The translations under genes and the position numbers were made by a program. A stretch of DNA of 64,000 nt from Pseudomonas sp. MIACH. Its GTDB lineage: Bacteria; Pseudomonadota; Gammaproteobacteria; Pseudomonadales; Pseudomonadaceae. Under the pieces are notes generated by a model. The model did not search any database. It had not been told where the DNA came from and saw nothing but the letters and a program-made list of their open reading frames with translations. Numbering within the stretch: position 1 is the stretch's first letter; every line of letters begins with the position of its first letter. The stretch is taken from assembly GCF_001269925.1 (NCBI RefSeq), contig NZ_LHVO01000002.1, forward strand, positions 62,001-126,000. Direction: 5' to 3'. This document shows, one piece after another, positions 38,502 through 48,755 of this stretch.

Positions 38502-39455
38502 ATGACCGAGCCATTGCGCATTGTTTTTGCCGGCACCCCCGAATTCGCCGCCGAACACCTCAGGGCCCTGCTTGCCAGCCCTTATGACATCGTCGCGGTG
38601 TACACCCAGCCGGATCGCCCGGCCGGTCGCGGGCAAAAACTGATGCCGAGCCCGGTCAAGCAGTTGGCGCTTGAGCACGACATCCCCGTGCTGCAACCGC
38701 CGACCCTGCGCAACGCCGAGGCCCAGGCTGAACTGGCGGCGCTGCAACCGGACTTGCTGGTGGTGGTGGCCTACGGTTTGATCCTGCCCCAGGTCGTGCT
38801 GGATATTCCACGCCTGGGTTGCATCAACAGCCACGCCTCATTGCTGCCACGCTGGCGCGGTGCGGCGCCGATCCAACGTGCCGTGGAGGCAGGCGACAGC
38901 GAAAGCGGGGTGACGGTGATGCGCATGGAAGCGGGCCTGGACACCGGTCCGATGCTGCTCAAAGTCACCACCCCGATCACGGCTGAAGACACTGGCGGCA
39001 GCCTGCATGATCGTCTGGCCGAAATGGGCCCGCCCGCCGTGATCCAGGCCATCGCCGGCCTCGCCGCAGGCACCCTGGAAGGCGAAGTGCAGGACGACAG
39101 CCTGGCCACCTACGCCCACAAGCTGAACAAGGACGAAGCCCGCATCGACTGGAGCCGCCCGGCGGTGGAGCTGGAACGCCTGGTGCGTGCCTTCAACCCG
39201 TGGCCGATCTGCCACAGCACTCTCAATGGCGAAGCCCTGAAGGTATTGGCCGCAACCCTGGCCGACGGCAAAGGCGCACCCGGTGAAATCATCGGCGCCA
39301 GCAAGGACGGCCTGCTGGTCGCTTGCGGCGAACAGGCGCTGTGCCTGACACGTCTGCAATTGCCCGGTGGCAAGGCGCTTAATTTCAGCGATTTGTTCAA
39401 CAGCCGTCGTGAGAAATTTTCCTTGGGTACGATCCTCGGGGTGGCAGCCCAATGA
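38502..39455 (+). CDS. fmt: methionyl-tRNA formyltransferase
   Basis: This 317-residue enzyme formylates initiator Met-tRNA with 10-formyl-[20 protein letters not shown] contains the catalytic Asn and His, and the Asp follows in GLDTGPML. Its stop overlaps the rsmB start by four bases (ATGA). Confidence 0.98.
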   Translation: MTEPLRIVFAGTPEFAAEHLRALLASPYDIVAVYTQPDRPAGRGQKLMPSPVKQLALEHDIPVLQPPTLRNAEAQAELAALQPDLLVVVAYGLILPQVVLDIPRLGCINSHASLLPRWRGAAPIQRAVEAGDSESGVTVMRMEAGLDTGPMLLKVTTPITAEDTGGSLHDRLAEMGPPAVIQAIAGLAAGTLEGEVQDDSLATYAHKLNKDEARIDWSRPAVELERLVRAFNPWPICHSTLNGEALKVLAATLADGKGAPGEIIGASKDGLLVACGEQALCLTRLQLPGGKALNFSDLFNSRREKFSLGTILGVAAQ

Positions 39456-40762
39456 ACCCACGTCTGGCCGCCGCCAAGGCTCTCGCCGCCGTACTCAACG
39501 GCAAGGCTTCGTTGAACAGTTCGCTGCCCACCCAGTTGGATAAGGTCGAAGACCGCGATCGCGGTTTCACCCAGGACCTGGCCTTCGGCACCGCCCGCTG
39601 GCAACCACGGCTGTCGGCGCTGGCAGCCAAGCTGCTGCAAAAGCCGTTCAAGGCGGCCGATGCTGATGTCGAGGCGCTGCTGCTGGTCGGTCTCTATCAG
39701 TTGCTCTACACCCGCGTGCCGGCCCACGCCGCCATCGGTGAAACCGTCGGTTGCGCCGACAAGCTGAAAAAGCCCTGGGCCAAGGCCCTGCTCAACGCCG
39801 TACTGCGCCGCGCCCAGCGCGAAAGTGAAGCACTGCTGGCCGAGTTGGAACATGACCCGGTGGTGCGCACCGCTCACCCGCGCTGGCTGCAAAAATCCCT
39901 GAAGGCGTTCTGGCCCGAGCAATGGGAAGCCATTTGCGCGGCCAACAATGCGCACCCGCCGATGATCCTGCGGGTCAACCGTCGCCATCACAGCCGTGAT
40001 GCGTATCTGCAATTGCTGACGAGCGCAGGCATCAACGCCACGCCATGCGTGTACAGCACCGACGGCATTGTGCTGGAAGCGGCCACCGATGTGCGCAGCC
40101 TGCCGGGCTTTGCCGAAGGGTGGATCAGTGTGCAGGATGAAGCCGCGCAACTGGCCGCCGACCTGCTCGACCTGGCTCCCGGCCAACGCGTGCTGGACGC
40201 CTGCTGTGCTCCGGGCGGTAAGACCTGTCACATCCTCGAAGTTGAAAAGGACCTCGCGGGTGTAGTGGCTGTCGACCTGGAAGCCAAGCGCCTGGTGCGT
40301 GTGCGGGAAAACCTCGCGCGCCTGGGCCTCAGCGCCGAGCTGATCGCCGCCGACGGCCGCGACACCGCCACCTGGTGGGACGGCAAACCGTTCCAACGCA
40401 TCCTGCTCGACGCGCCGTGTTCGGCCACCGGTGTGATCCGCCGTCACCCGGACATCAAGCTCACCCGCCAACCCGACGACATCGCCGCCCTGGCGGTGCT
40501 GCAAGGTGAACTGCTCGATGCAATGTGGCCGACCCTCGAAGTCGGCGGCATCCTGCTCTACGCGACCTGCTCCACCTTGCCCACCGAAAACACCGAGGTG
40601 ATCGAAGCGTTCCTTGCCCGCACCAGCGGCGCACGGGAACTGGACCTCGCCACGGCTGCCGGTATTAAGCAGCCCCATGGTCGCCAGTTACTTGCACAGG
40701 AAGGCGGGCATGATGGTTTCTACTACGCCAAACTGATCAAGATCGCCGCCGCGCGCGGCTGA
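39452..40762 (+). CDS. rsmB: 16S rRNA (cytosine-967-C5)-methyltransferase
   Basis: This 436-residue enzyme has an N-terminal NusB-like helical domain (residues 1-130) and a C-terminal SAM methyltransferase domain. [13 protein letters not shown] is the SAM loop; [17 protein letters not shown] and LLYATCST contain the two cysteines of the m5C mechanism. The fmt-rsmB-trkA order is the conserved Pseudomonas one. Confidence 0.97.
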   Translation: MNPRLAAAKALAAVLNGKASLNSSLPTQLDKVEDRDRGFTQDLAFGTARWQPRLSALAAKLLQKPFKAADADVEALLLVGLYQLLYTRVPAHAAIGETVGCADKLKKPWAKALLNAVLRRAQRESEALLAELEHDPVVRTAHPRWLQKSLKAFWPEQWEAICAANNAHPPMILRVNRRHHSRDAYLQLLTSAGINATPCVYSTDGIVLEAATDVRSLPGFAEGWISVQDEAAQLAADLLDLAPGQRVLDACCAPGGKTCHILEVEKDLAGVVAVDLEAKRLVRVRENLARLGLSAELIAADGRDTATWWDGKPFQRILLDAPCSATGVIRRHPDIKLTRQPDDIAALAVLQGELLDAMWPTLEVGGILLYATCSTLPTENTEVIEAFLARTSGARELDLATAAGIKQPHGRQLLAQEGGHDGFYYAKLIKIAAARG

Positions 40763-40784
40763 ACGGGTTTAAGGGAGTGACCGG

Positions 40785-42158
40785 ATGAAAATCATCATCC
40801 TTGGAGCAGGGCAGGTTGGCGGCACACTGGCCGAACATTTGGCCAGCGAAGCCAATGACATCACCGTGGTCGACACCGATGCCGAGCGCCTGCGCAACCT
40901 CGGCGACCGCCTGGATATTCGTACGGTACAAGGCCGCGCGTCCTTCCCGACGGTGCTGCGCCAGGCCGGCGCGGACGACGCCGACATGCTGGTGGCCGTC
41001 ACCAACAGCGACGAGACCAATATGGTCGCCTGCCAGGTCGCCCACACCCTGTTCCACACCCCGACCAAGATCGCCCGGGTGCGTGAAGCCGCCTACCTGA
41101 CCCGCGCCGGTCTGTTCGATAACGACGCAATCCCGGTCGACGTGCTGATCAGCCCGGAGCAGGTGGTCACCCACTACATCAAGCGCCTGATCGAAATTCC
41201 GGGCGCCTTGCAGGTGATCGACTTCGCTGGCGGCAAGGCGCAGTTGGTGGCCGTGAAGGCCTACTACGGTGGGCCGCTGGTGGGTCAGCAACTGCGTCAA
41301 CTGCGTGAACACATGCCGAATGTGGAAACCCGCGTCGCCGCTATTTTCCGGCGTGACCGGCCGATCCTGCCCCAGGGCGATACGGTGATCGAGGCCGACG
41401 ACGAAGTGTTTTTTATCGCTGCCAAAGCGAATATTCGCGCAGTCATGAGTGAAATGCGTCGGCTCGATGAGAGCTACAAACGCATCGTTATCGCCGGTGG
41501 CGGGCAGATTGGCGAGCGCCTGGCCGAAGCGATCGAGAGTCGCTACCAGGTGAAGATCATCGAGATGAGTCCGGCACGCTGCCGGCATTTGTCCGACACC
41601 CTGGACAGCACTGTCGTACTGCAAGGCAGTGCCTCGGACCGCGACCTGCTGATGGAAGAAAACATCGCCGACGCGGATATCTTCCTGGCCCTGACCAACG
41701 ATGACGAAGCCAACATCATGTCGTCGCTGCTGGCCAAGCGGTTGGGGGCGAAGAAGGTCATGACCATCATCAACAACCCGGCCTATGTCGACCTGATCCA
41801 GGGCGGCGATATCGACATCGCCATCAGCCCACAGTTGGCCACCATCGGCACTTTGCTCGCCCACGTGCGTCGTGGCGATATTGTCAGCGTGCACTCCCTG
41901 CGCCGGGGGGCGGCGGAGGCCATCGAGGCGATTGCCCACGGTGATTCGAAATCGAGCAAAGTGATCGGCAAGGCCATCCGCGATATCGGCCTGCCACCGG
42001 GCACCACCATTGGCGCAATCATTCGTGATGAGGAAGTGATCATCGCCCACGACGACACGGTCATTGCCACGGGGGATCATGTGATCCTGTTCCTGGTGGA
42101 CAAGAAACATATCCGCGATGTGGAGAAGTTGTTCCACGTGGGATTGAGCTTTTTCTGA
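40785..42158 (+). CDS. trkA: Trk potassium-uptake regulatory protein
   Basis: This 457-residue peripheral membrane protein binds NAD(H) and gates the TrkH/TrkG channel. It is a tandem of two RCK units, each with a Rossmann motif ([15 protein letters not shown] at residue 4; [15 protein letters not shown] near 235) and a TrkA-C domain. It starts 22 bases after rsmB. Its last codons contain a CACGTG core that resembles a degenerate parS. Confidence 0.97.
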   Translation: MKIIILGAGQVGGTLAEHLASEANDITVVDTDAERLRNLGDRLDIRTVQGRASFPTVLRQAGADDADMLVAVTNSDETNMVACQVAHTLFHTPTKIARVREAAYLTRAGLFDNDAIPVDVLISPEQVVTHYIKRLIEIPGALQVIDFAGGKAQLVAVKAYYGGPLVGQQLRQLREHMPNVETRVAAIFRRDRPILPQGDTVIEADDEVFFIAAKANIRAVMSEMRRLDESYKRIVIAGGGQIGERLAEAIESRYQVKIIEMSPARCRHLSDTLDSTVVLQGSASDRDLLMEENIADADIFLALTNDDEANIMSSLLAKRLGAKKVMTIINNPAYVDLIQGGDIDIAISPQLATIGTLLAHVRRGDIVSVHSLRRGAAEAIEAIAHGDSKSSKVIGKAIRDIGLPPGTTIGAIIRDEEVIIAHDDTVIATGDHVILFLVDKKHIRDVEKLFHVGLSFF

Positions 42159-42176
42159 TCAACCGGAGTGACCGAC

Positions 42177-42488
42177 ATGCTCGAATCCCTGGAAAAAATG
42201 CTCGCCAAGGGTGTGGATAACTCACTGCTGCGCTTTGGGCTGGGCAAGGGTTATCTGGACCTGAAGGACTACGCCAAGGCGGCGGAGCATTTGCAGAAGT
42301 GCGTCGAGTTCGATCCGAAGTATTCGGCGGCGTGGACGTTGTTGGGCAAGGCGCAGTTGGGCCAGGGTGATAACCCCGCAGCGCGACAGGCGTGGGAGAA
42401 GGGCGTTGAAGCGGCCCAGGCCCATGGCGACAAGCAGGCCGAGAAAGAGATGACGGTGTTCCTGAAGAAACTCGACCGCCAAAGCTAA
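42177..42488 (+). CDS. small TPR protein
   Basis: This 103-residue protein consists mostly of two tetratricopeptide-like repeats (LGKGYLDLKDYAKAAEHLQ, AWTLLGKAQLGQGDNPAARQ). Its partner is unknown. ATG 42177 has CGGAG 8 bases upstream, which favours it over the GTG at 42168. It follows trkA by 18 bases and ends before a REPIN. Confidence 0.85.
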   Translation: MLESLEKMLAKGVDNSLLRFGLGKGYLDLKDYAKAAEHLQKCVEFDPKYSAAWTLLGKAQLGQGDNPAARQAWEKGVEAAQAHGDKQAEKEMTVFLKKLDRQS

Positions 42489-42500
42489 GCAGATCGAAAA

Positions 42501-42589
42501 TGTGGGAGGGGACTTGCTCCCGATAGCGGTGGTTCAGTCAAATATGCATTGGCTGACACACTGCTATCGGGAGCAAGCCCCCTCCCACA
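42501..42589. repeat. REPIN, TGTGGGAGGGGGC type (89 bp)
   Basis: Inverted REP copies at 42501-42526 (one base differs: GGGGAC) and 42565-42589 enclose 38 bases, again exactly 89 bp. It lies between convergent genes. Confidence 0.93.
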
Positions 42590-42612
42590 TTTGGTTTTGT
42601 ATTGGCTCTGGA

Positions 42613-43500
42613 TCAGTACCACCGCTCTTCACCCGGCGGGCGTTTCTTGAAGCGCTTCATGCTCCACATGTACTGGCTCGGGTAGGCGCCGACATAACGC
42701 TCCACCACCTTGCTCATCGCCGCGCAGGAGGTGGCGGTGTCGGTGCTGTACATGTCTTCCGGCGCCGCTTCCAGGATCACTTTGTAGCCCGACCCGTCCG
42801 GCAGCCGCAGGGCATGCAGGAACACACCGACCGCCTTGTGGCCGGCGAGCATGTTCGGCACGAACTTGCTGGTGAGCGCCTGGGTGGCGAAGAACGGCAC
42901 GAAGATCCCTGCGGACTCGGCCGGCTCCGGGTCGGCAGGAATCCCCACCTGGCCGCCTTTGCGCACTTCCTTGATCACACTGAGGATGCCTTCCTTGGTG
43001 GACGCCGCCACGCGGTTACCCAGTTGTACGCGCTGCTTGCGCAGCAACTCATCCACCGCCTTGAGCTTGGGCGGGCGGTAAAAAATGATCGGTTTGCACT
43101 GGCTGCAATAGAAGTGGTTCAACACCTCCCAATTGCCCAGGTGGCTGGTGATGCCGACCACACCTTTGCCCGAGGCCAGGGCTTCGTGCAGCACCTCAAG
43201 GCCTTCGACTTCACGCACCAGATCGATGGAGCGCTGGGCTGGCCAGATCCAGGCGCAGGCGCTTTCGGTCAGGGACTTGCCGATGTCCTTCAGGCTCTGG
43301 CCGACCAGGCGCTCGCGCGCGGCGGGGTCCATGTCCGGGAAGCATTTTGAGAGGTTGATCCGCACCGTTTCACGGGAGCGGTTGGGGGTTTTCCACATGA
43401 TCCAGCCGATGGCCGAACCCACGGCTTGCACCGCGCGCCATGGCAGCAGGGCAAACAACCGAAGAGCGCCTACCAGCAAGGCGCCTTTAAACTTTTCCAC
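42613..43500 (-). CDS. LpxL/HtrB-family lipid A acyltransferase
   Basis: This 295-residue inner-membrane protein has an N-terminal hydrophobic segment and the acyltransferase motif HLGNWEV (HX4-5D/E type), with an FVPFFA region further on. It belongs to the LpxL/HtrB family that adds secondary acyl chains to lipid A. Its position matches PA0011 of PAO1; which chain it transfers is not clear from sequence. Confidence 0.92.
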   Translation of the reverse strand: MEKFKGALLVGALRLFALLPWRAVQAVGSAIGWIMWKTPNRSRETVRINLSKCFPDMDPAARERLVGQSLKDIGKSLTESACAWIWPAQRSIDLVREVEGLEVLHEALASGKGVVGITSHLGNWEVLNHFYCSQCKPIIFYRPPKLKAVDELLRKQRVQLGNRVAASTKEGILSVIKEVRKGGQVGIPADPEPAESAGIFVPFFATQALTSKFVPNMLAGHKAVGVFLHALRLPDGSGYKVILEAAPEDMYSTDTATSCAAMSKVVERYVGAYPSQYMWSMKRFKKRPPGEERWY

Positions 43501-43540
43501 AGGTCACTCCTGATCGTGTGTGGTGCGCAAAGCCGCCATT

Positions 43541-44098
43541 CTAACCGGCGTTGGCCAAGTCCGCGTAACGGTCGCAGTCCTGGGTGTGGTCCATGACCAT
43601 GCCCGAGGCCTGCATGAAGGCGTAACAGATGGTCGGGCCGACAAAGGTGAAGCCGGCTTTCTTGAGTGCTTTGCTCATGGCTTCAGCCTCCGGCGTGATC
43701 GCCGGGACTTGGCTACGGTCCTTGAAATGGTTGACCTTGGGCACGCCGCCGACAAACGACCAAAGCAACCCCACCGGGTCCTCCAGCGCCAGCCAGGCCG
43801 CAGCGTTGCGCCGGGTGGCGTTGAGCTTGAGGCGGTTACGCACAATGCCTGGATCGAGCATCAGTGCTTCGATCTCAGCGTCGGTCAGCTGTGCCAGACG
43901 CAGGGCATCAAAACCAAACAAGACCTTTCGATAATGCTCGCGTTTGCGTAGAACGGTGATCCAGGACAGGCCCGCCTGGAACCCTTCGAGCAAAAGCAAC
44001 TCGAACAAACCCTGCGCATCGCGCAGCGGCGTTCCCCACTCCTGATCGTGATAAGCCATGTACAGCGGATCTTCAGAACACCAAAAGCAGCGTGGCAT
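43541..44098 (-). CDS. tag: DNA-3-methyladenine glycosylase I
   Basis: This 185-residue enzyme removes 3-methyladenine from DNA. The zinc ligands known from E. coli Tag are present: Cys4 (MPRCFWC), His near 17 (YHDQEWG), and a C-terminal MDHTQDC pair. ATG 44098 follows TGGAG; the open frame runs much further upstream through glyQ but that part is not real. It is divergent from glyQ with about 80 bases between. Confidence 0.95.
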   Translation of the reverse strand: MPRCFWCSEDPLYMAYHDQEWGTPLRDAQGLFELLLLEGFQAGLSWITVLRKREHYRKVLFGFDALRLAQLTDAEIEALMLDPGIVRNRLKLNATRRNAAAWLALEDPVGLLWSFVGGVPKVNHFKDRSQVPAITPEAEAMSKALKKAGFTFVGPTICYAFMQASGMVMDHTQDCDRYADLANAG

Positions 44099-44179
44099 AA
44101 GGCTCCAGGGGATGGTGGCGCGGCCGAATCGGGTATACTCCCGCTCTTTAAATCGCAGCCCAAGTAACAGGTGAATTTC

Positions 44180-45133
44180 GTGAGCCAGCCTACGCCAGCC
44201 GTGCGTACCTTCCAAGACTTGATCCTCGCCCTCCAGCAATACTGGGCCGAGCAAGGTTGTGTGGTACTTCAGCCCTACGATATGGAAGTAGGCGCCGGCA
44301 CTTTCCACACCGCTACATTCCTGCGGGCCATCGGTCCGGAAACCTGGAACGCCGCTTACGTGCAGCCCAGTCGTCGACCGACTGACGGCCGCTACGGCGA
44401 AAACCCGAACCGTCTGCAGCACTACTATCAGTTCCAGGTCGTGCTGAAGCCGAACCCGGACAACTTCCAGGAACTGTACCTGGGCTCGCTCAAGCACGTG
44501 GGCCTCGACCCACTGGTGCACGACATCCGTTTCGTCGAAGACAACTGGGAGTCGCCCACCCTCGGCGCCTGGGGCCTGGGCTGGGAAGTCTGGCTCAATG
44601 GCATGGAAGTCACGCAGTTCACTTACTTCCAGCAAGCCGGTGGCATCGAATGCTACCCAGTGACCGGCGAGATCACCTACGGTCTTGAACGCCTGGCCAT
44701 GTACCTGCAAGGCGTGGATTCGGTCTACGACCTGGTGTGGGCTGACGGCCCGTTCGGCAAAGTGACCTATGGCGATGTGTTCCATCAGAACGAAGTGGAG
44801 CAATCGACCTACAACTTCGAACACGCCAACGTCGAGAAGCTGTTCGAACTGTTCGACTTCTATGAAAGCGAAGCCAAGCGCCTGATCGAACTCGACCAGC
44901 CGCTGCCGTTGCCAAGCTATGAAATGGTGTTGAAGGCATCCCATACCTTCAACCTGCTGGACGCCCGCCGTGCCATCTCGGTAACCGCGCGTCAGCAATA
45001 CATCCTGCGTGTACGCACCCTGGCACGTTCCGTCGCCCAAGCCTACCTGCTGGCTCGCGCCAAGCTGGGCTTCCCGATGGCCACCCCGGACCTGCGTGAT
45101 GAAGTGTTGGCTAAGCTGGAGGCTGCACAATGA
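44180..45133 (+). CDS. glyQ: glycyl-tRNA synthetase alpha subunit
   Basis: This 317-residue subunit holds the catalytic site of the bacterial alpha2-beta2 glycyl-tRNA synthetase. [33 protein letters not shown] and [16 protein letters not shown] are hallmarks. I prefer GTG 44180 ([12 protein letters not shown]), with AGGTGA 6 bases upstream; GTG 44171 is an alternative. Its stop overlaps the glyS start (ATGA). Confidence 0.96.
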   Translation: MSQPTPAVRTFQDLILALQQYWAEQGCVVLQPYDMEVGAGTFHTATFLRAIGPETWNAAYVQPSRRPTDGRYGENPNRLQHYYQFQVVLKPNPDNFQELYLGSLKHVGLDPLVHDIRFVEDNWESPTLGAWGLGWEVWLNGMEVTQFTYFQQAGGIECYPVTGEITYGLERLAMYLQGVDSVYDLVWADGPFGKVTYGDVFHQNEVEQSTYNFEHANVEKLFELFDFYESEAKRLIELDQPLPLPSYEMVLKASHTFNLLDARRAISVTARQQYILRVRTLARSVAQAYLLARAKLGFPMATPDLRDEVLAKLEAAQ

Positions 45134-47184
45134 GTGCTCAAGATTTCCTGGTTGAACTGGGCACCGAAGAGCTGCCACCCAAGGCACTCAATACCCTGGC
45201 CGATGCATTCCTGGCCGGGATCGAAAAAGGCCTGCAGAGCGCCGGCCTGAAGTTTGAAGCGAAAAAAGTCTACGCCGCGCCGCGCCGCCTGGCTGTGTTG
45301 CTGACCGCGCTGGAAACCCAGCAGCCGGACCGCAGCATCAACCTCGACGGCCCGCCACGCCAGGCGGCTTTCGACGCCGAAGGCAACCCGACCCAAGCCG
45401 CATTGGGCTTCGCCAAGAAGTGTGGCGTCGAGCTGAGCGAGATCGACCAGAGCGGCCCGAAACTGCGTTTCAGCCAGGTCATCGCCGGCAAGCCGACCGC
45501 CAGCCTGCTGCCGACCATCGTCGAAGACTCCCTGAATGACCTGCCGATCCCCAAGCGCATGCGCTGGGGCGCGCGCAAGGAAGAGTTCGTACGTCCGACC
45601 CAGTGGCTGGTGATGCTGCTCGGTGACCAAGTCATCGACTGCACCATCCTCGCCCAGAAGGCTGGCCGGGATTCCCGTGGTCATCGCTTCCACCATCCAG
45701 AAGCCGTACGCATCACATCGCCGGCTAACTATGCCGCCGATCTGCGGGCTGCTTACGTGCTGGCCGATGCCAACGAACGTCGCGAGCTGATCAGCAAGCG
45801 CACCGAAGAACTGGCCCGCCTGCAGGAAGGCACCGCCATCGTGCCGCCAAGCCTGCTCGACGAAGTCACCGCGCTGGTTGAATGGCCGGTGCCGCTGGTG
45901 TGCTCGTTCGAAGAACGTTTCCTCGAAGTGCCGCAGGAAGCACTGATCACCACCATGCAGGACAACCAGAAGTATTTCTGCCTGCTGGACGTGGACGGTA
46001 AGTTGCTGCCGCGCTTTATCACCGTGGCCAACATCGAAAGCAAGGACCCGCAGCAGATCATCGCCGGTAACGAGAAAGTCGTTCGCCCGCGCCTGACTGA
46101 CGCCGAGTTCTTCTTCAAGCAAGACAAGAAGCAGAAGCTCGAAGACTTCAACCTGCGCCTGCAAAACGTGGTGTTCCAGGAAAAACTCGGCAGCGTCTAC
46201 GACAAGGCCGTGCGTGTTTCCAAGCTGGCGGCCTACATTGCCCCACGCATTGGCGGTGATGCCGCCTGGGCCGCGCGTGCAGGCTTGCTGTCCAAGTGCG
46301 ACCTGGCCACCGAGATGGTCGGCGAGTTCCCGGAGATGCAAGGCGTCGCCGGTTACTACTACGCCCTCAACGATGGCGAGCCGAACGATGTCGCCCTGGC
46401 GCTGAACGAGCAGTACATGCCGCGCGGTGCCGGTGCTGAACTGCCGACCACCCTGACCGGTGCGGCCGTGGCCATCGCCGACAAGCTGGATACCCTGGTC
46501 GGTATCTTCGGTATCGGCATGCTGCCCACCGGTAGCAAAGACCCGTATGCCCTGCGTCGTGCGGCCCTGGGCGTGCTGCGCATCCTGATCGACAAGAAGT
46601 TGGACCTCGACCTGACCCAGGCCGTGGTGTTCGCGGTCGGCCAGTTCGGTGGCAAGGTCAAGCAAGCCGGCCTGGCCGAGCAAGTGCTGGAGTTCGTGTT
46701 CGACCGCCTGCGTGCGCGTTATGAAGACGAAGGCGTGGACGTTTCCGTCTACCTGTCGGTACGTGCCCTGCAACCGGGTTCGGCGCTGGACTTCGATCAG
46801 CGCGTACAAGCCGTACAGGCGTTCCGTAAGTTGCCGGAAGCCGATGCCCTGGCCGCCGTGAACAAGCGAGTGTCGAACCTGCTGAGCAAGGCCGAAGGCC
46901 TGGGCAACGCCGATGTCGACCCAGGCCTGTTTGCCGACGCCAAGGAGTTCTCGCTGAACTCGGCCATTGCCAAGGCAGAGAACGCGGTGAAGCCGCTGAT
47001 CGCCGAACGCAATTACGCCGAAGCCCTGGCACGCCTGGCGACCTTGCGTGAGCCGGTGGATGCGTTCTTCGAAGCGGTGATGATCAATGCCGAAGATGCC
47101 GGCGTGCGGAAAAACCGCTACGCCATGCTGGCGCGTCTGCGTGGCTTGTTCGTCAATATCGCTGACATTTCGACGCTGAGCTGA
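45130..47184 (+). CDS. glyS: glycyl-tRNA synthetase beta subunit
   Basis: This 684-residue subunit binds the tRNA anticodon and completes glycyl-tRNA synthetase. It starts with [16 protein letters not shown] and carries the HD-like central part and the C-terminal anticodon-binding domain ([19 protein letters not shown]). It overlaps glyQ by four bases and is followed two bases later by gmhB. Confidence 0.97.
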   Translation: MSAQDFLVELGTEELPPKALNTLADAFLAGIEKGLQSAGLKFEAKKVYAAPRRLAVLLTALETQQPDRSINLDGPPRQAAFDAEGNPTQAALGFAKKCGVELSEIDQSGPKLRFSQVIAGKPTASLLPTIVEDSLNDLPIPKRMRWGARKEEFVRPTQWLVMLLGDQVIDCTILAQKAGRDSRGHRFHHPEAVRITSPANYAADLRAAYVLADANERRELISKRTEELARLQEGTAIVPPSLLDEVTALVEWPVPLVCSFEERFLEVPQEALITTMQDNQKYFCLLDVDGKLLPRFITVANIESKDPQQIIAGNEKVVRPRLTDAEFFFKQDKKQKLEDFNLRLQNVVFQEKLGSVYDKAVRVSKLAAYIAPRIGGDAAWAARAGLLSKCDLATEMVGEFPEMQGVAGYYYALNDGEPNDVALALNEQYMPRGAGAELPTTLTGAAVAIADKLDTLVGIFGIGMLPTGSKDPYALRRAALGVLRILIDKKLDLDLTQAVVFAVGQFGGKVKQAGLAEQVLEFVFDRLRARYEDEGVDVSVYLSVRALQPGSALDFDQRVQAVQAFRKLPEADALAAVNKRVSNLLSKAEGLGNADVDPGLFADAKEFSLNSAIAKAENAVKPLIAERNYAEALARLATLREPVDAFFEAVMINAEDAGVRKNRYAMLARLRGLFVNIADISTLS

Positions 47185-47186
47185 CC

Positions 47187-47723
47187 ATGTTGAAACTGCT
47201 GATTCTCGATCGGGACGGGGTGATCAACTACGACTCCGACGCTTACATCAAGTCGGTGGCGGAATGGATTCCACTGCCCGGTTCGATCGAGGCCATCGCG
47301 CAGTTGAGCAAAGCCGGCTGGACGGTGGCCATCGCCACCAACCAGTCCGGTATCGCCCGCGGCTATTACGACATCGCTACCCTGGACGCCATGCACGCGC
47401 GCTTGCGCACGCTGGTGGCGGAGCAGGGGGGTGACGTGGGGCTGGTGGTGTACTGCCCTCACGGGCCGGATGAGGGCTGCGATTGCCGCAAACCCAAGCC
47501 TGGCATGTTGAAAACCATTGCAGAACATTACAAGGTGTCCTTGGCTGGGATATGGTTCGTCGGGGACAGCCTCGGTGACCTGGAGGCGGCCAAAGCCGTC
47601 GACTCTCAGCCAGTTTTGGTAAAAACCGGGAAAGGCGAAAAGACCCAGGCGAAAAACCTGCCGGTAGGCACCTTGATTTTTGACGATCTGGCGGCGGTTG
47701 CCGCAGAACTTATCAACAACTAG
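47187..47723 (+). CDS. gmhB: D-glycero-beta-D-manno-heptose 1,7-bisphosphate 7-phosphatase
   Basis: This 178-residue HAD phosphatase acts in LPS heptose synthesis. LILDRDGVIN contains the nucleophile Asp8 and Asp10, and YCPHGPDEGCDCRKPKPGM is the zinc-binding loop specific to GmhB, with WFVGDSLGDLEAA as the metal motif. It begins 2 bases after glyS. Confidence 0.95.
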   Translation: MLKLLILDRDGVINYDSDAYIKSVAEWIPLPGSIEAIAQLSKAGWTVAIATNQSGIARGYYDIATLDAMHARLRTLVAEQGGDVGLVVYCPHGPDEGCDCRKPKPGMLKTIAEHYKVSLAGIWFVGDSLGDLEAAKAVDSQPVLVKTGKGEKTQAKNLPVGTLIFDDLAAVAAELINN

Positions 47724-47805
47724 CCGCCCTCGACTTCCTGACCAAGGACTGTTCGGGAGTGCGCTTTTAACAGGCGGGCCTTGTCCCGCAACGGTAAATG
47801 CCGCC

Positions 47806-48576
47806 ATGTCGATTTTGCAGGCCATCAGAACCTTTTTCTTTTACCTGCTGCTGGGCACCAGTTCGCTTCTCTGGTGCACCCTGAGCTTTTTTATTGCGCC
47901 GTTCCTGCCGTTCAAGGCGCGCTATCGCTTTATCAACGTCTATTGGTGCCGCTGCGCGTTGTGGCTGACCAAGGTGTTCCTGAACATTCGTTTCGAGATC
48001 AAGGGTGCTGAAAACGTACCGGACCAGCCGTGCGTAATCCTGTCGAACCACCAGAGCACCTGGGAGACTTTCTTCCTCTCGGCTTACTTCTCGCCATTGA
48101 GCCAGGTGCTCAAGCGTGAGCTGCTGTACGTGCCGTTCTTCGGCTGGGCCATGGCCATGTTGCGCCCGATCGCTATCGACCGCGACAACCCCAAGGCGGC
48201 GCTCAAGCACGTTGCCAAGAAGGGTGATGAGCTGCTCAAGGATGGCGTGTGGGTACTGATCTTTCCGGAAGGTACTCGGGTGCCCTTTGGGACCGTAGGC
48301 AAGTTCTCCCGTGGTGGTACGGCATTGGCGGTGAACGCCAATCTGCCGGTGTTGCCGATTGCGCACAACGCCGGCAAGTTCTGGCCGAAGACGGGCTGGG
48401 CAAAACGCGAGGGCACTATCACTGTGGTGATTGGCGAGCCAATGTACGCAGAAGGCGAAGGCCCACGTGCCATTGCCGCGCTGAATGAGCGTGCGCAGGC
48501 ATGGAATGAAGCGCAGCAGCGGGCCATGGGTTCGCTGCCGCCGGAGCCGATTGTGGTGGATACGCCGGTGGTATGA
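47806..48576 (+). CDS. plsC: 1-acyl-sn-glycerol-3-phosphate acyltransferase
   Basis: This 256-residue membrane enzyme acylates lysophosphatidic acid. It has two N-terminal hydrophobic segments, then NHQSTWET (HX4-5 type motif), RPIAIDRDNPKAALK, and FPEGTRVPFG. It corresponds to PA0005 (also called lptA) of PAO1. The ATG at 47806 is chosen because it gives the usual SILQAIRTFFFYLLLG start; the upstream frame overlaps gmhB. Confidence 0.93.
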   Translation: MSILQAIRTFFFYLLLGTSSLLWCTLSFFIAPFLPFKARYRFINVYWCRCALWLTKVFLNIRFEIKGAENVPDQPCVILSNHQSTWETFFLSAYFSPLSQVLKRELLYVPFFGWAMAMLRPIAIDRDNPKAALKHVAKKGDELLKDGVWVLIFPEGTRVPFGTVGKFSRGGTALAVNANLPVLPIAHNAGKFWPKTGWAKREGTITVVIGEPMYAEGEGPRAIAALNERAQAWNEAQQRAMGSLPPEPIVVDTPVV

Positions 48577-48581
48577 AGATC

Positions 48582-48590
48582 TGTGGATAA
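48582..48590 (-). promoter_or_regulatory. perfect DnaA box after plsC
   Basis: TGTGGATAA lies 6 bases after the plsC stop. The 179-base gap that follows is AT-rich and holds only this and a terminator. Confidence 0.5.
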
Positions 48591-48704
48591 CCTGTGTACG
48601 GTTTGTTGGCGAATTGGCTTTTTTCATTCATAACAAGCTGATTTCATTACATATTTCCACAGCTCATAAAATAGCGAAAACCGTGCATAAGTTTTTTCTG
48701 CATT

Positions 48705-48733
48705 AAAAAACCGGTCCTTGAGACCGGTTTTTT
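48705..48733. terminator. bidirectional intrinsic terminator
   Basis: AAAAAACCGGTC-CTTGA-GACCGGTTTTTT is a perfect stem with A and T runs at both sides. It ends both plsC (plus) and the histidine kinase gene (minus). Confidence 0.93.
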
Positions 48734-48755
48734 ATGCACAGCAGAAAAGTACGTT

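Noticed and set aside
39110..42137. Long minus-strand frames opposite rsmB and trkA
   Set aside because: Both plus-strand genes have full motifs; the antisense translations have none.
44099..45187. Upstream extension of tag to a 548-codon frame
   Set aside because: The extension is antisense to glyQ; the Tag zinc Cys lies right at the proposed start 44098.
45043..46809. Minus-strand open frame of 588 codons
   Set aside because: It is antisense to glyS and is a GC shadow.
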